Part shown: positions 1-30,800 of the stretch, piece by piece
How positions within the stretch are numbered: the stretch's first letter is position 1
Layout of the letters: each line of letters starts with the position of its first letter
From: Tubiluchus corallicola
Taxonomy: Eukaryota > Priapulida > Priapulimorpha > Priapulimorphida > Tubiluchidae
Length of the DNA stretch: 64,000 bases
Direction: 5' to 3'
Assembly: GCA_030141605.1 (NCBI GenBank)
Contig: JAQGDQ010000419.1
Location: 1 to 64,000 of the forward strand
The notes under the pieces: model-generated
What the model saw: the letters and a program-made list of their open reading frames with translations, nothing else
Databases searched by the model: none
What the model was told of the DNA's origin: nothing
Program-made: the position numbers and the translations under genes

Positions 1-334
1 AATACCTTTGCGTGAACATTAGGTAAGCTGCACAAGTTTGAATTAGTTTAAGCAGGGCGCGCTTACGAAAAGTCACAAAGTCTCACAGTTACGTCATGAC
101 TTTCAAGCGAATGGTGACAACCACCACGCCTGAGAATTTCTGTACAGAGGTAGTACATTTTAAGTTTATGCTTTATAGGCAGTTCTTTGCAAAATTCTTT
201 GTTATATTTTTCTAAGTTTAAGTGATAACAGTATAACTAAACCCAACATACTGAGTGACTTGTTCTTCCCTTTACAAAAAGCCTAAACAAATTTCATGAC
301 TAATGTGTACTAACACGAATCAGGTAGCTAACTG

Positions 335-3300
335 CTAACACGTGACATTTAAACAGCAAAATCTACGTGGATCACCTGGATCTACAATATCAACGTCTCC
401 ACAACTCCACTGTGTTGTGTTCTGCCACTCCTCAGCTTCGCGAAGGATTCTGATGAAGCATCCCAGGCACTCTTCATCTGGAAGCTGCACTGCCCAATGC
501 GTGATACTATGAAACAAAGAAATAAACGCAAATAAAAAATGTCATTTTGAAGAAAAATTACAGCATCAACTGTGCTTCATAATAAACACATTCTGGTCAA
601 ATCGTCAAAACATACGTTTTAATAAGAAAACATATATTAAAGCAAGTACACAGCTTTATAAAGAGTACTTTATTGCAAAAAAAAGAAACAGAGGCAGCCT
701 GCTCATACTGACTCATTTTGCTCGTTACACTACAGAAGTATCTAGTTTCTGTGGATCTTTTCAACTAAAGGCAAGCTTAGGTCGACCTTGCAAAGCAAAG
801 CAACTGAAAACTTGACAATTGGCTGCAACTGAGCGACATATGGTACACCACTAGTTCTGAGTACATCCATTTGACATAAGCAACCTTACGATGCAACTCA
901 ATGCACTGCAACTCAGTTCAAGTGAGTTGCTCATGTCCTAATCCAGGCATTGAACATCTGCCGGTTTAAACCTAAGCATTGTTCAACGATGGTTCTGGGA
1001 TGGTCTGGTCTCACGCTCTGGTCAGAATGTTCCTTCATTCACGTACACTCAGTCGTGGTCAAGCTGAGCAGTGTTGCATGTACCTTACTAGTTACTGGAA
1101 TTCAGGCGCAGTTGACCTGAGTGTATATGTCTGCGACTGTTTCCTGTCTCGCAGCTTAAGCTTGGCTTAAAATCTCAAAAACGTGTTTGTTTACCTGCCA
1201 TCGTTCCTTATTTAAAGATTACAGTTCAGTTTAATAACTAAATCAGATTCAAGGCAGCTGTTTAGACAAAAAGTAACGATGAGCAGACGCATTATTGATG
1301 TAAATATCACTCTGAAACGTCCATAATAACATCTAAATTTTCCATTATCTGTCTGGTAAAATAGGCCAGCCTACATAACAAATTTTAAATATGCCTATGC
1401 TCAGTACTTACGTATAGTCTGGTTCAACTAAACCAATGGGATTATAGGCAGCTAGCACTGTTACACGATCACTTGTTGAATTTCTCAGATCTATTGTAAA
1501 ACCTCCCTATAAACAGTAAAATAAACATAAACAGTTATTAGTGGCTGATATCGACAGTAGACCATAGTAGATAGGGAAAAGCAGTACAATTTTCTCATTT
1601 AAAAACCAATAACAAATAAAAACAGTCTTCTCGTCAATTTATTGTCAATATTTACGTTTAAAAAATTTGTAAAAAATATCTTGTCTTTTTTGCAATTAGA
1701 AACAATAAATTTAAATATTTAAAATGCTGTTTCTTCCTTCGTCATTACATGCCATTTAAGTCTGTCGTTACTGTAAATGGAATGGAATGTAATGGAATTT
1801 GAACACGTAGATAAAAATAGGCTCACGGCTTACAGAAAACTTAATGATATTAATTTAAATACAAAATTATCAAGGTCATTACACTGTGCTGTAACTTGCT
1901 GTAATATGAGAAGGAATACTAGGTCTAAAAACCTAGAATAAACCCAATGCTCAGAATTTTCAAATTTTTTATCAAAGTTTTATCAGTTTGGCATTTTTGA
2001 CTTACCCATCCAACTACCTGCTGAAGCTGCCAAATACTGCTTAACTTTCACGAAATCAGAAGGCCACACCATCTATAAGTAAAAATGAAGCTGTGGGATG
2101 AAAATGGCATATTTACCACATTAGGATATGCTAACTTCCATGAGATGTTGACTGTTGATCCTGCAACCAATGTCGTTTTAGGACTTCCCGGAATGCCTGT
2201 GAAAAAAGAAAACTTTTTTACTGTCATTGCTTATTGCTTTCTAAAAAAAGATTTTGGGGACTTGGTGTTCAATTTCTGTTCATTCATTTTCAGCTTCAAA
2301 ATACAAACACTTATTATTATTATTATTATTTATTAGGCACAAAAATCATTGTACATGAGTTAAAGTAAACAGTAAGATTAAATTAGCTAATGATCAATAC
2401 AAAGGTTATGCCTAGCACTATAAGCCATGGATGACAGCAAGGAACTAGTCACACAAACAGGTCACTGCCTGTCGTTCACTTCCTCCATTAGTGATCATGT
2501 TACACCCAATTTGGAGGCATACGGCTCAATTTTTATGGGCGTCTACCAATTCTATGGACACAATTTGTGCAAAGTACGTTAACTTCCGCATTTTGCGTGG
2601 TTTCATTATGCTGTTGTGTTGTTGAGGTTAGTGTCGCTTGGTTTCATCGTTGTCATTGTCATCATTATCATTATCGTGCATCATTATCATCCTCATCATC
2701 ATCGTACGTCATTATCATCTTCCTCATACATCATCATCATCATCAATACACGTGATGTGGTGGGTCAGGTGTCAATTTGTATGGTGTAGAGGGTGTGGTA
2801 AGTGTAGTGTGGTTGTTGTGATGGATGCGGTGTGGTGTAATGTGCTGAGAATAGTGTGTTATAGTGGATGTTGTGTATGGTGTGGAATGCTTGATGTAGT
2901 GTGAGTGAGATGGCAAAAGTGGTATGAGTTGTGTGGTTGCTGGGGATGTGGAGGCACAATTTTTTTTCATGGTATATAGATCTTGCATTTATTTAAAATG
3001 TGTAGTGTAATAACACAACTGATTTGTATGCCTGCCAAGCAGGTCTGATTAGGTATTGAGAATAATGTAAATAATGTGTAATAACAACTCAAACATCAGC
3101 TAAATGAACATGTAACATAGCAGGGTGGTGATGGCGCATAGCATAAGCCTACTTAAGAAACTGAATATAACTAGTTTTTCCATTAAACTAATTCCCATAC
3201 ACAACTTAACCATACAAACAGGTCTTTAACTGCAAACTCGTAATTTTGTCAGCCAAATTCTTTCCTTACTTTTGCATGCCAGGGCGTTAAGGTGACTATG

Positions 3301-4085
3301 ACAACTACCAACAAGCCCATGGAAGGAAACTCTGCCGGCAGCAAGGTTCTTGGGATCGGTGAGTGGTTGAAGAGATGACCCATCCAATGGACTCAGCCGA
3401 GATGTGGACGTACCCAAGGGTGGGACCAGTTCACTGGGGGAGGTTGGGAATATCTCCAATAATTCATTGTGAGAATGAGTGAATGACACACACTACTGCA
3501 GACAGCGAACAAACAGCAGACAAACAGCGAAACAGCATTTTTTGAATCATGAATGAAATTCAATAGCGTAATTCTTAAATGGCATGCTCTCTTGACGATA
3601 TTACCAATAAAAGTTCTTTGCTGAGCACAATTTCATTTTCGCTTGTTGGCTATTTCCCACAAGAGAAGCATGATAGTCTAGACGCAGTCAGTGTGTGGGG
3701 GCGCATAACATGTATGAATCACAACTTGAGTGCCACTCAGTCACCTGGGACTGGATAGCCTAGACAGACCCGCAGGAATTACATGTTTTGATCTTGATAA
3801 TTCTTATAAACTACGATCAAGTTTGCACGTCACAAAGCTAAGTTAATATAGGAAATTAACGAATAATTAATATAAAATTTATATCAAACAGCTGTCAGTC
3901 ACAACACAGAAAATTATACCTTTAGGCATTCCACAGGGAGCGACTGTTCTTTGATTATCCAAAAAGTCCAAAGCATACTTTCTAGCAGGCGGAAAAATTA
4001 ATTGAACATGACAGTCTATCAGTAATACACTATAAAAAACTATATACAACAAACATCCAAAAACAAGCGTTGTGTCCGCTTTCAT
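335..4085 (-). CDS. small secreted BIM1/LPMO-like protein, 4 exons, 170 aa
   Basis: Rebuilt from four exons with GT-AG introns: 3920-4085, 2117-2196, 1412-1506, 335-506; all phases match and the stop is at 335. Residues 1-25 form a hydrophobic signal peptide ending ...LLIDC, so the mature chain would start with His26 (HVQLIFPPARKYALDF). An N-terminal His followed by FPPxR and a nearby PCG recalls the copper-binding BIM1/X325 and LPMO-like fold; that is a family comparison from memory, not a search. The second half has paired cysteines (EECLGCFIRILREAEEW) and WSCGDVDIV, like the C-terminal strand of such domains, and ends in a cysteine cluster (FCCLNVTC). I recall similar invertebrate modules with WH...YPH where this protein has WK...YPN, so metal binding may be reduced. 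Structure is well supported; function is inference. It could also be a purely structural secreted protein. Confidence 0.72.
2640..2935. repeat. low-complexity ATC/ATT and GTG-rich tract
   Basis: Imperfect (ATC)n/(ATT)n from about 2640 to 2752 passes into an irregular TGTGG/TGTAG-rich tract up to about 2935. It lies in intron 1 of the secreted-protein gene (exon 2 starts at 2196). A short clean (ATT)n lies at 2317-2334. The open frames in the tract are compositional. Confidence 0.7.
3226..3489 (-). other. unassigned 87-codon open frame inside intron 1
   Basis: An open frame on the same strand as the secreted-protein gene, within its first intron (2197-3919). It has mixed composition (for example PLGTSTSRLSPLDGSS and GLVGSCHSHLNALACK), unlike the AT-rich intron around it, and starts MSFTHSHNELLE. 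I see no clear acceptor or donor that would join it to the gene. It may be a fragment of a transposable element or a chance frame. No function is claimed. Confidence 0.2.
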
Positions 4086-5614
4086 AACTCCAAGGCATGC
4101 TCGAATCTGTTGATAACCCTCTGAGCATTATCCTACATCCATTAAATAAGTTTTAGCACCACATGTACTATTTTACTTAAATATTTAAAGTATTAACTAA
4201 ACAAGCAGCGTGTTTCCGAGTCTGAATGAGCGCGTACTCCAGTCTGACCTGCTGTACCTAGAATTCCTCAGACGATCGTTGATTGGCTGAATAGGGGAAC
4301 GCCAAGTGGTAAAACTCGACTCCACCCAAAATCACTTGAATACAAACACGGAATTACGCGTTAAATTTCTGACTGACTGCTTTGCGTAATGTTAGTTGAA
4401 GCTATGCCCAATACACGTATTTAACAGCACAGCTCCAGGCTCAGTTTAAAGGCACATTACCTGAAATATTTTCTCTTTCTCATTAACAGGTGGCAATAAC
4501 ACTTTTTTCACAAAGATATTGAGGCACTTAATTGTTTTGTGAATTTTTGGTTTTGAAATTTTAACACTGTATGCAGCTAACTACAAAAAAGTAACAATAG
4601 AAAGTACTACTGAAGCAACCGTTTTCAATTATAAGTAAATTGCATGTGAAAATTAAAATTTGTAAAGTAATTTATTTTAGTACTTATATTACATTACTGT
4701 ATTATTTTATACTTACACAATTACTTTATACATATTTTTTTTACATTAAATTTATATAACCAGATGTGACCGCTGATCAGCAGCTGTCCTATGTTACTTA
4801 GACTTTGCCTACATTAAAACATCTTCAAAAAATAGTGATAAATTTTTATTATTTTTAGTAGCTTATTAAAAGCACTGACTTCCTTTTTCTGTAACGTTTC
4901 AGGCCTTTAGATATTTTTTTGTGATAATGTTTCTATAAACACTGTTTTCAAGTGGTCTTATTTTGGCTTGATACTGGTTACAAATTGAAACGATCGTCGC
5001 TAATAAATCACGTTAATATAATTTTTAATGTTGGTTTAAAGTTCATTTATTATTTTTCTCCTCCTTTAACATGGGCACACTAGTTAGATTACTATGTTTT
5101 AATTTTAACAGTAAGAAATTAGTCAGAGCTTTCAGATTTAGCGAACCGACTACCGACTGACTGTATGACTGGCTGCGATTTTTAAAACTATTTGGAGTGG
5201 TGCAAAGAAACTTTACGAGTCTGAAAATAAAATCTGACTGAAATAGCTCGATTAGTTGCAATTTCTATCAGTAGACGGCGCAAGTATGTTTCAGGTTTAA
5301 ATAGCGCTTGTTTTGTTTGCGATTTCATGTTTAAAGTTTATAAACTTTATTTTATAGTAAATTTCTGTTTGTACACGATGAAGACATTTAAGTGTAGCTT
5401 TGAGTGCTTACATATTGAAGCTCTCCGGAGTTTGATTTTAATTTAGAAGCTTGTATGCGGTGATTAAAACACCACGAAAGTAGGCCTACACATACTACCG
5501 TCCTGACTATACCGTAACTTGTCATTTGTTAATAGCCTACACAACAATCTATTGCGTGGCCAGTCGAATTAGCTGAATTTTATTCTTAAACTTGTATTGA
5601 TGTCATTTTTATAG
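4086..5614. other. intergenic region between divergent genes
   Basis: About 1.5 kb separates the start of the minus-strand secreted-protein gene from the first coding exon of CEP295 on the plus strand, so it must carry both promoters. The 4200-4400 part is less AT-rich and holds a GATTGGCTG (inverted CCAAT-box match) near 4271. No TATA box can be assigned with confidence. A 5' UTR exon of CEP295 is expected here because its start codon follows a splice acceptor. Confidence 0.5.
5602..5614 (+). promoter_or_regulatory. 3' splice acceptor just upstream of CEP295 start codon
   Basis: GTCATTTTTATAG ends 13 nt before the ATG at 5628. A T-rich tract plus AG fits a 5'-UTR intron or a spliced-leader trans-splice acceptor. 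The choice of ATG is fixed by the conserved RLSPNEEA motif six codons later. Confidence 0.6.
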
Positions 5615-5627
5615 GCTTAATATAATT

Positions 5628-23570
<17,943 letters not shown>

Positions 23571-24873
23571 CAAAATCAGCTGGTTTTGTGGTACATCTGT
23601 AAGTCATTGTGCTCCATGCAAGCTGTCTGTAACTTTTTAAGATGGCGCTGAAAGAGTAAGTTCAGTTTGCTCTGAGTGTTCATTTCTGTGAACAGGACTT
23701 GTGATATGCTCTTATAACCAAAGCAGTTTGTGGTCTTTCAGGTTGTGAAAGTTACAAATTTAGTGAAAGTATGAAACAAGTAAAATTAAAAGTTGCTTAA
23801 ACATTACAACTAGGAAAGCTTGATTACCTTATTTCTGCATAAATTTGGAAAATTAATATAATCAAGTTTAAAGTACTAATGCAATTTTTATATAAAATTT
23901 ATTATGGGTATAACTAATATTACAGTATAAGCATAACATTTCATAAACTAATTTAATAAAGACTTTTCTATAATATTAAAAGTAGTATTAAAAATGAATA
24001 TGTTTCGTATTCCAACAAACTGCACCATTATTGCACTCTATTAATATTATGTAGATGTAACGACTATATTCTATTTTACAGATAATATATATAATATTAT
24101 CAAGTTTTTTCATAAATAGGTTCAACAGTATGAATTCTACAGTCTTATTGTACAACTTGTACAACATCTAGCTATACCACTATGAAACATCTTGATATAA
24201 CTAAAAACAACATTTATTCACAGAGCACCACATAGATAGAGTGTGATAGTATGCATTTAGTACTTGTTTAGTTAACATGTTTATTCAAGTCTTATACAGA
24301 GTTTACATGGGTTTGCATGTGATTAGTCAGCAATTAACGTTAACAAAAGTGGCATCGGTCTAGCAGTTAGCCAGTACTTGGCGAGAAATTGCTGAGCTAT
24401 TGAGCAATGATCATGCTCACTGATGTTGGTTAATGCAGAATGTTTTGTGATTCTAATCACTTCCCGTTTCCTGAATTTTTCTGTTTCTCTAACGCAACCA
24501 GATGTAAACCCGTTGAACTCTTCCTTAGAGGAAGTTAGATCAGAAAATTGCAATGCCAGATTTGTCAATCAGGTGTTACATTTTTCCGCACAAAAAAGAA
24601 CAATACGGCTTGTATAGCAATTACCCCACACTCTAACAAGCACTGCATATTAAAGTACAAATAAAGTTATATTTGAAAGACAAATTAAACACACTTGTGT
24701 AAATTACTGTTTTATAACTTTTACACCCTCCAACAAAAATGGCCCATATCACACGTCCTGTTATAAAAAGGCTAAAATAATAACTAATTATCTTATTAAA
24801 ATAATTATATATATTTAAATTTATATTAAATAAGTATATTTAAATAATTATCACGTATTTTAATGCGAGGTGA
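23571..24873. other. 3' untranslated and spacer region between convergent genes
   Basis: CEP295 (plus) and the DUF229 gene (minus) converge here. A polyadenylation signal AATAAA for CEP295 lies at 23955-23960. The open frame at 24423-24617 has no homology I recognise and no splice link. Nothing else is visible. Confidence 0.6.
23955..23960 (+). terminator. AATAAA polyadenylation signal for CEP295
   Basis: First canonical AATAAA after the CEP295 stop, about 385 nt downstream. No transcript evidence. Confidence 0.45.
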
Positions 24874-27800
24874 TCAAGTCTTCACATTATTCTTGTGCAA
24901 ATATGCGTGACAAACACAGAATTTCATTAACGATGGAAAGTCTTTTTCTATACACTTTGGCTGATTTCCATACTGATCTGGTCTGCTTACTTCTGCTGTC
25001 ACCTTAAAGCTGAAAGACAAATAGAGGTGATTTAAAACACACTTACATAAAGTCTTGAAATTTTATACCACTTACATACTGCCTTTTTGCATATCAGACT
25101 TGCGTTGGCAATAACGCAGCATAAAACATGTAAATTTAAACTCACGCGATGACCGTTAGACGCAACCATTTTAACGTAAGTCATTTGAAACAAGTTTAGA
25201 TAATATCGTGTAAAGTTTGAAAAAATAATCAGAGCATTTGTAGCACACATGTTACTAACTAAGTAAAGTTTTAGATTATTGTATCTTGTCAATAAGATTA
25301 AAAATACGTTTTTGGTTAGTGGGTGGCGCACCCTGGAAGGTGAATCAGCGACATTTTTACCAATTAGTGAAAACATTTTAAATAACTAATAATAGTCTTT
25401 TCTAGTTACATAAGTCTTTCAAGCAGGTAAGCGAAATGTTAAGTAATATAAATATAAGTAACTTTGCATGGAAAGTTCTTTGGGACATAATTTAACATCT
25501 CCTTTTCTTTCCCTGTTTTACGTTGTGCGTATATGACGTCATGTAATGGCGCAGTCAGAACAGTATCGCGGAAGTTTAAAATGAAAACGAACAAAAAATC
25601 CGTTCAACGTGAATACGATATGTGCATAAAATTGCTATAAAGTAGTACAATTTTTAAGGCACTTTTTCTGAAACCTACTTCAGGTACCACTTTACTTGTC
25701 CTTTAAGGCCTATAATTCCTTGACAGCTTGTATTTTCATTGTCATTAAAGATAAATTCGTGGAAATAATTGATGCTGCACGAACATACAAGAGGATGGGT
25801 TACCTGCGTGAATGCTTGTAGTATTTCACTGTGGCTTCATATAATCCATCGACGGGATCAGTCTGAATAAAGACCTGAAAAATAGAAAATAATTTTCCTC
25901 TAAAATTATACTCTTCATTCTATAGTAATACAATGGATGCTGCGAACAGTGAATGGAATGTCAAATCCCACTGCTGTAATCTCTTGAAGGTGCTTAGTAC
26001 AGACGTTCTGACTGGTAAAACTTTCCAAACAACAATTTTTCAACGTTCTGAATACAGTGTACATTAAATTACAGTCTCAATGCATTATTTTATCGTGTAT
26101 ATTACTTGTAAGAAGATGTTTTGTAATTGCCTGCAAGTTCACTCCTCAGTTTCTTGAATGTTGCTCGTAAACTGATGTGTGAGTTGGTTGTTTCAATTTC
26201 TTAACGTTGCTTAATAAATATCACGGTGAAATTGCCTGCAAAATTCTAAAACTGTAAAATTGCCTGCCTTCAGTTTTCTGAGTGGTACGTAAAATAAAGC
26301 TCTGGCAAATTTATGAAGACTTCCACTGGTCTCTAAACATTGGTTGAATAATGACTAAAAAAGTCTGGAAAAAATGTCTGCAACTCCATATCTTCAAATT
26401 CCTAAATGTTACGAATTACTGAATGTTGTGATATTACTTACAATATTGCTTCAACTCAATAACACAAGTTGCAGTAAACTTACTTGCAGTTCAACTGCAT
26501 CAATGTTTTGAATGCTGCGTGAAAAGTTGGGTTTCCTCTGATCTTCATCTGCACTCTTGGCATATTTCAACACCTACAAAACAGATATTTAATTCAGGCG
26601 AACGAACCAATGCTAATTAAAGTGAACTGGTACACACTCTGAAGACGCTACCTCCATTATGTTAACGAGTATAAATTGATGACGACATCTCATTTATAAA
26701 TTTGCATCCAAGAGAAATTATAGTCCAGTGGCTAAAATTAGTGGGTGTGCTGCAAAATTAAAAAAAATTTAGCCATTGTTTTAATACTGTGTAAAATGAA
26801 ACAAATATATGTAATTATAATGTCGTAATTGTAATTTTAAACAAACAAACTAATTTAAACATAACCTTGATAAACTCCTAATCAAAAATATTGTTTTCCT
26901 ACGAATAGCCTAAATTGTCACAGTTCAAGAATATACCGATACACGGCTTTTAAGCACGTGACAACTGACAACACGTACTGCAGTGAGCGACAGTACCTTT
27001 TCTGCCTAAAATAAAGCGTCTTATCTCAGACATATGCGCATGGCCACATGCGCATAGCAGCCAACCAAAGCATTGCTTGGGCTGTGAAGCAAATTAATTC
27101 TTCCCTCACGTGCCTGGTTCCGCACAAGTATGAAGAAAGAACTAAAGAAAAAATTTATTATATTGAATATTATCGATAATGAGTGAAAACGGGGTGCTGC
27201 AGTACCACAGCACCTATACACTAGCCACCACTGAGTTACAAGTACATTTAAATGCTTACCTTTTCATTCGGTATCACAAGTTTCACATCTCTCACCTTCT
27301 TCAGACTGAGACGTATGCATTTATTACGGTGCTTTACCGTTTTAGCGTTTACATGCCGAACAATGGCTTTTGCTGCTTCCTGTGCAAGTTCACTATCCGT
27401 GTCTATGTTATATTGCTCTAAACAAGTGCACCAATGAGTTTCAATACCGGCATCAGCACAAGTACGGTCGTACGGAATTCTTCTAAACCAACTTATTCCA
27501 CGTGATGGTATCACATCTTTGTTTAAACTGTCTAACATTTGTGTTACATTTAGCAAAGATTTCAGTGTTTCGTACACATCGAAAGGAGAGGTGAGATGTT
27601 CCGTATTTTCGTATATATTTTGCATCAGTTCACTGTGATGCTTTTGCCAACGTACTGGTGGTATTATGTAAGCCAATGGAAGTCGTTCCTCCAACTTACT
27701 CTGCAGCCTGATATTTCGCATGTATTCATGTGAATATCGCAATCCGTGATCACCCATTAGAAACATGACAGTGTTTTTCGAATGTTCTTCAGATTTCATT

Positions 27801-30800
27801 TTGCGTAAGAATTTGGCGAGATCTTGATCGAGAAGTTCTGCAGCATTGATGTTATTGTGAGTCAACTCCGACTGAAAGACAAAACAAAACTTTGGCACCT
27901 TGGGATATTTGCGAAAAAAATCAGTTGCATAGTCTATTGTATACTTATGTTTGAATTTGGACCCCAAACAAAATTCTTCATTCAAGTTGGAAATCTTAGC
28001 CGCTTGCCAAAATGGTCGCATGTAATGATCAGCTGGAGGTTCATCAAAACCATTCAGCCTTAGATTGAAAGTGCTTAGGTTTGGATCGTCTTCGGCAAAC
28101 ATTGTCACAAAACCTTTCTTTTTGAAATCATAGAATAACAAGGGATAACTGTCGACGTAATCCGAATCGTTCACATCATTCCCCCTTCTAACTTCCGGCA
28201 GTTCTTCTGCTGTTTTTCCTAAAACAAACGGAAATTGTTGTTTAGTTTTGGACCCGTTTAATACCTTTATGACTGCAACTTTTTTGTGGAATTCACAAAA
28301 ACATGTCTGAAACATTTTGTGGAACTGGAAGTCACAAGAAACCCATGAAACAGTGAAATACTCGTCAAAGAACTGTACAAGAAGTGCATTCAAAAACCTT
28401 GACAGTATCAAAGGCTATGCACAGCAAAATGAATAATGTATTTATAAATTAAATATACAAAATAATGCAAATACAAAAACTCACCAGTCAGCATGGCTGT
28501 GAGTTGAGGAGCTGTACCATCTCCCACTATATTGTACCCGTTCATACTTATTCCGCCAATATTTAACAGCACTTGTACAGTTTTTGGCATCTTGCGCTTA
28601 AAGGCCATGGCAGACATGGATTCGATAATAAATACAAGCACGTTTACAACATTGGGATCACGCTTGGTCTTTCTTGCCTCCTTAAGTATTTCTTGTTTGG
28701 GATGAACTTGAACAACAAGTTGTTGAAAATGCCTTCTCTCTGTGATTCCCTCAGCACTCTTCTGATCACTGTCTTCCAGTTCTGGTTGCATTTCACGAAC
28801 TTTTGGCGTAGAGGTGTTTTTATCCTTCTGCGTTGAATTAACGACATCGAAAACTTTTTGCCTAGTTTTCGAATAGCCACGTTGCTTTTTCCTGTCTTTA
28901 AAGTCATGGTCCAGGGTTACCTGCCGATGTAACAACGTTGTTTTACTTGCATTATTCTGAGAATTGGCAGTAACGGCCTCAAATTTCATATTAGCGACAA
29001 GGCTAGGAACTTTTGTCGTAGAGGTCTTTTTATCCTTCTGCGTTGAATTAACGACATCGAAATAATTTTTCGGAGTTTTCGGATAGCCATGTTCACTTTT
29101 CCTGGCTTTAATGTCATGGTCCAGGGTTACCTGCCGATGTAACAATTTTGTTTTACTTGCATTATTCGGATAATTGGCAGTAACAGCCTTAAATTTCATA
29201 TTAGCGATAAGGCTACGAACTTTTGTCTCAGAGGTGTTTTTATTGCTCTGCGTTGAATTAACGACATCGAAATTTTTTTTCGTAGTTTTTGAATAGCCAT
29301 TTTGCTTTTTCCTGTCTTTAAAGTCATGGTCCAGGGTCACCTGCCGATGTAACAATTTTGTTTCTCTTGCATAATCTGAAGAATTGGCAGTGACAAGGCG
29401 AAAATGTTTAGTTCTGTTTCGAATGGCTTTTTCTTTGTGATACTCGGATGTAGACGGCACTTGTTTCCGAACTGTACCCTTTGACTGACTTTTTGTCTTC
29501 TGCTGTGGTTGCTTTGTTGTTTCACTTTTATTCTGATGGAAATATGGTTTGCTGCTCCTCAACGGTGTTTGTTTTACACTGGATTTTGTAGGTCGTTTGC
29601 TCAAAGTGACTTCTTTCTTAAGGCTTTTCTTATTATTGTCTTCATTAAGTTGATTTTTAACTTGAGCCTTGTTAGTGCTGTATTTTACACCACACACGGT
29701 TTCATTTTTATTGTTGTTTGCACATGTTTTTGCATCACTCTCATTATAGCTTGATAACGACTTCAATTTACGTATTCGCAGTCCGTCAAACTCAGATTCA
29801 GTGCTTTTCAATAAGCTGCACTCTACTCTGAAAAAATCGTGTTTTACTCTAAAAACAAATGGTTTCTCTGTCACATTAATGTCCACTGGTTTCTCGTATA
29901 GATAGTGGTCATCATCGACACGAATTATCGACCTATATCTACAACTCTGTATGTTCCTGCCCTCAAGTAGATCTGCATTTAGCCGTAACCTGCGCAAGTT
30001 ACTGCCTTTAAACTGCACCAGTGATTTACCGATACATATTTCTCGTTCCAAAGGGTAGAAAAGAGCTCTGATTTCTTCATTGTATAAATCAAGTTTTGGA
30101 CGTCTGCAAGGAGCTCCTTGTCTCACAACTTTTTCCTGCATGTGTTGCAAGATGTTCGTAATGTAGGCATCACGATTACTAAAAACAGAATTACGTAATT
30201 ACATCTACAAATTAAAGAAAGTGAGCTTGCATGATAAAGGCGTACATTTCAGGAAAAGCTGCAGGCACTGTAAAATTATGAGTTACATAGTTACCCTTCA
30301 GTCTGCTGACTCATACAACTGAATCAACTTATACGTTTTGTGTCCTGGTTGGTGTTTACACAAGAATTTAAAAATCGGATTTAAATTTAAAACCAGATGG
30401 TTTGGTCTAGTGGTAGCGCAACCACTTTCCGTCTGGAAGGTCGTGAGGTCGATACTGTGATCGTGTCTTACTAAAGAGTTTAAAAATGGTACCAGCTGTT
30501 GCCCTGTCTGGCGCGTGGTATTTAGGGTAAAAGTGGGGTAATAATAATCTTTGTCATTTAGGTGTAGATTTTATTTACAGTTGGTCCAAAAGCTCATTGG
30601 AGCTTAAGTTAACTGTTCACCCTAAAAACTGACTTTAGATAAAGATTATTATTATTATATTATGATTGCAGTAAATGATATATTTTCAAAACACGTTGTC
30701 AACCTCACTGAAGTTATTCACGTACAACTCAGTTACTCTGAGTGCAAAATCTCAGAAAATCAAGGATATAAAACAATTACAACACTATGCATAGTTAGTT

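Noticed and set aside
979-1170. 63-codon open frame
   Set aside because: Lies in the last intron of the secreted-protein gene on the opposite strand; no motif and ordinary length for chance.
24423-24617. Possible extra CEP295 exon in the 3' flank
   Set aside because: No ALMS-like sequence and no acceptor in matching phase; it lies beyond a polyadenylation signal.
28219-28411. Apparent N-terminal extension MILSRFLNALLVQFF of the DUF229 core frame
   Set aside because: It reads through the 266-bp intron 28219-28484; the conserved MLTGKTAEEL motif is restored only when the intron is removed.
30397-30470. tRNA gene
   Set aside because: Good A box but weak B box, no clean cloverleaf, and a SINE-like body and tail follow.
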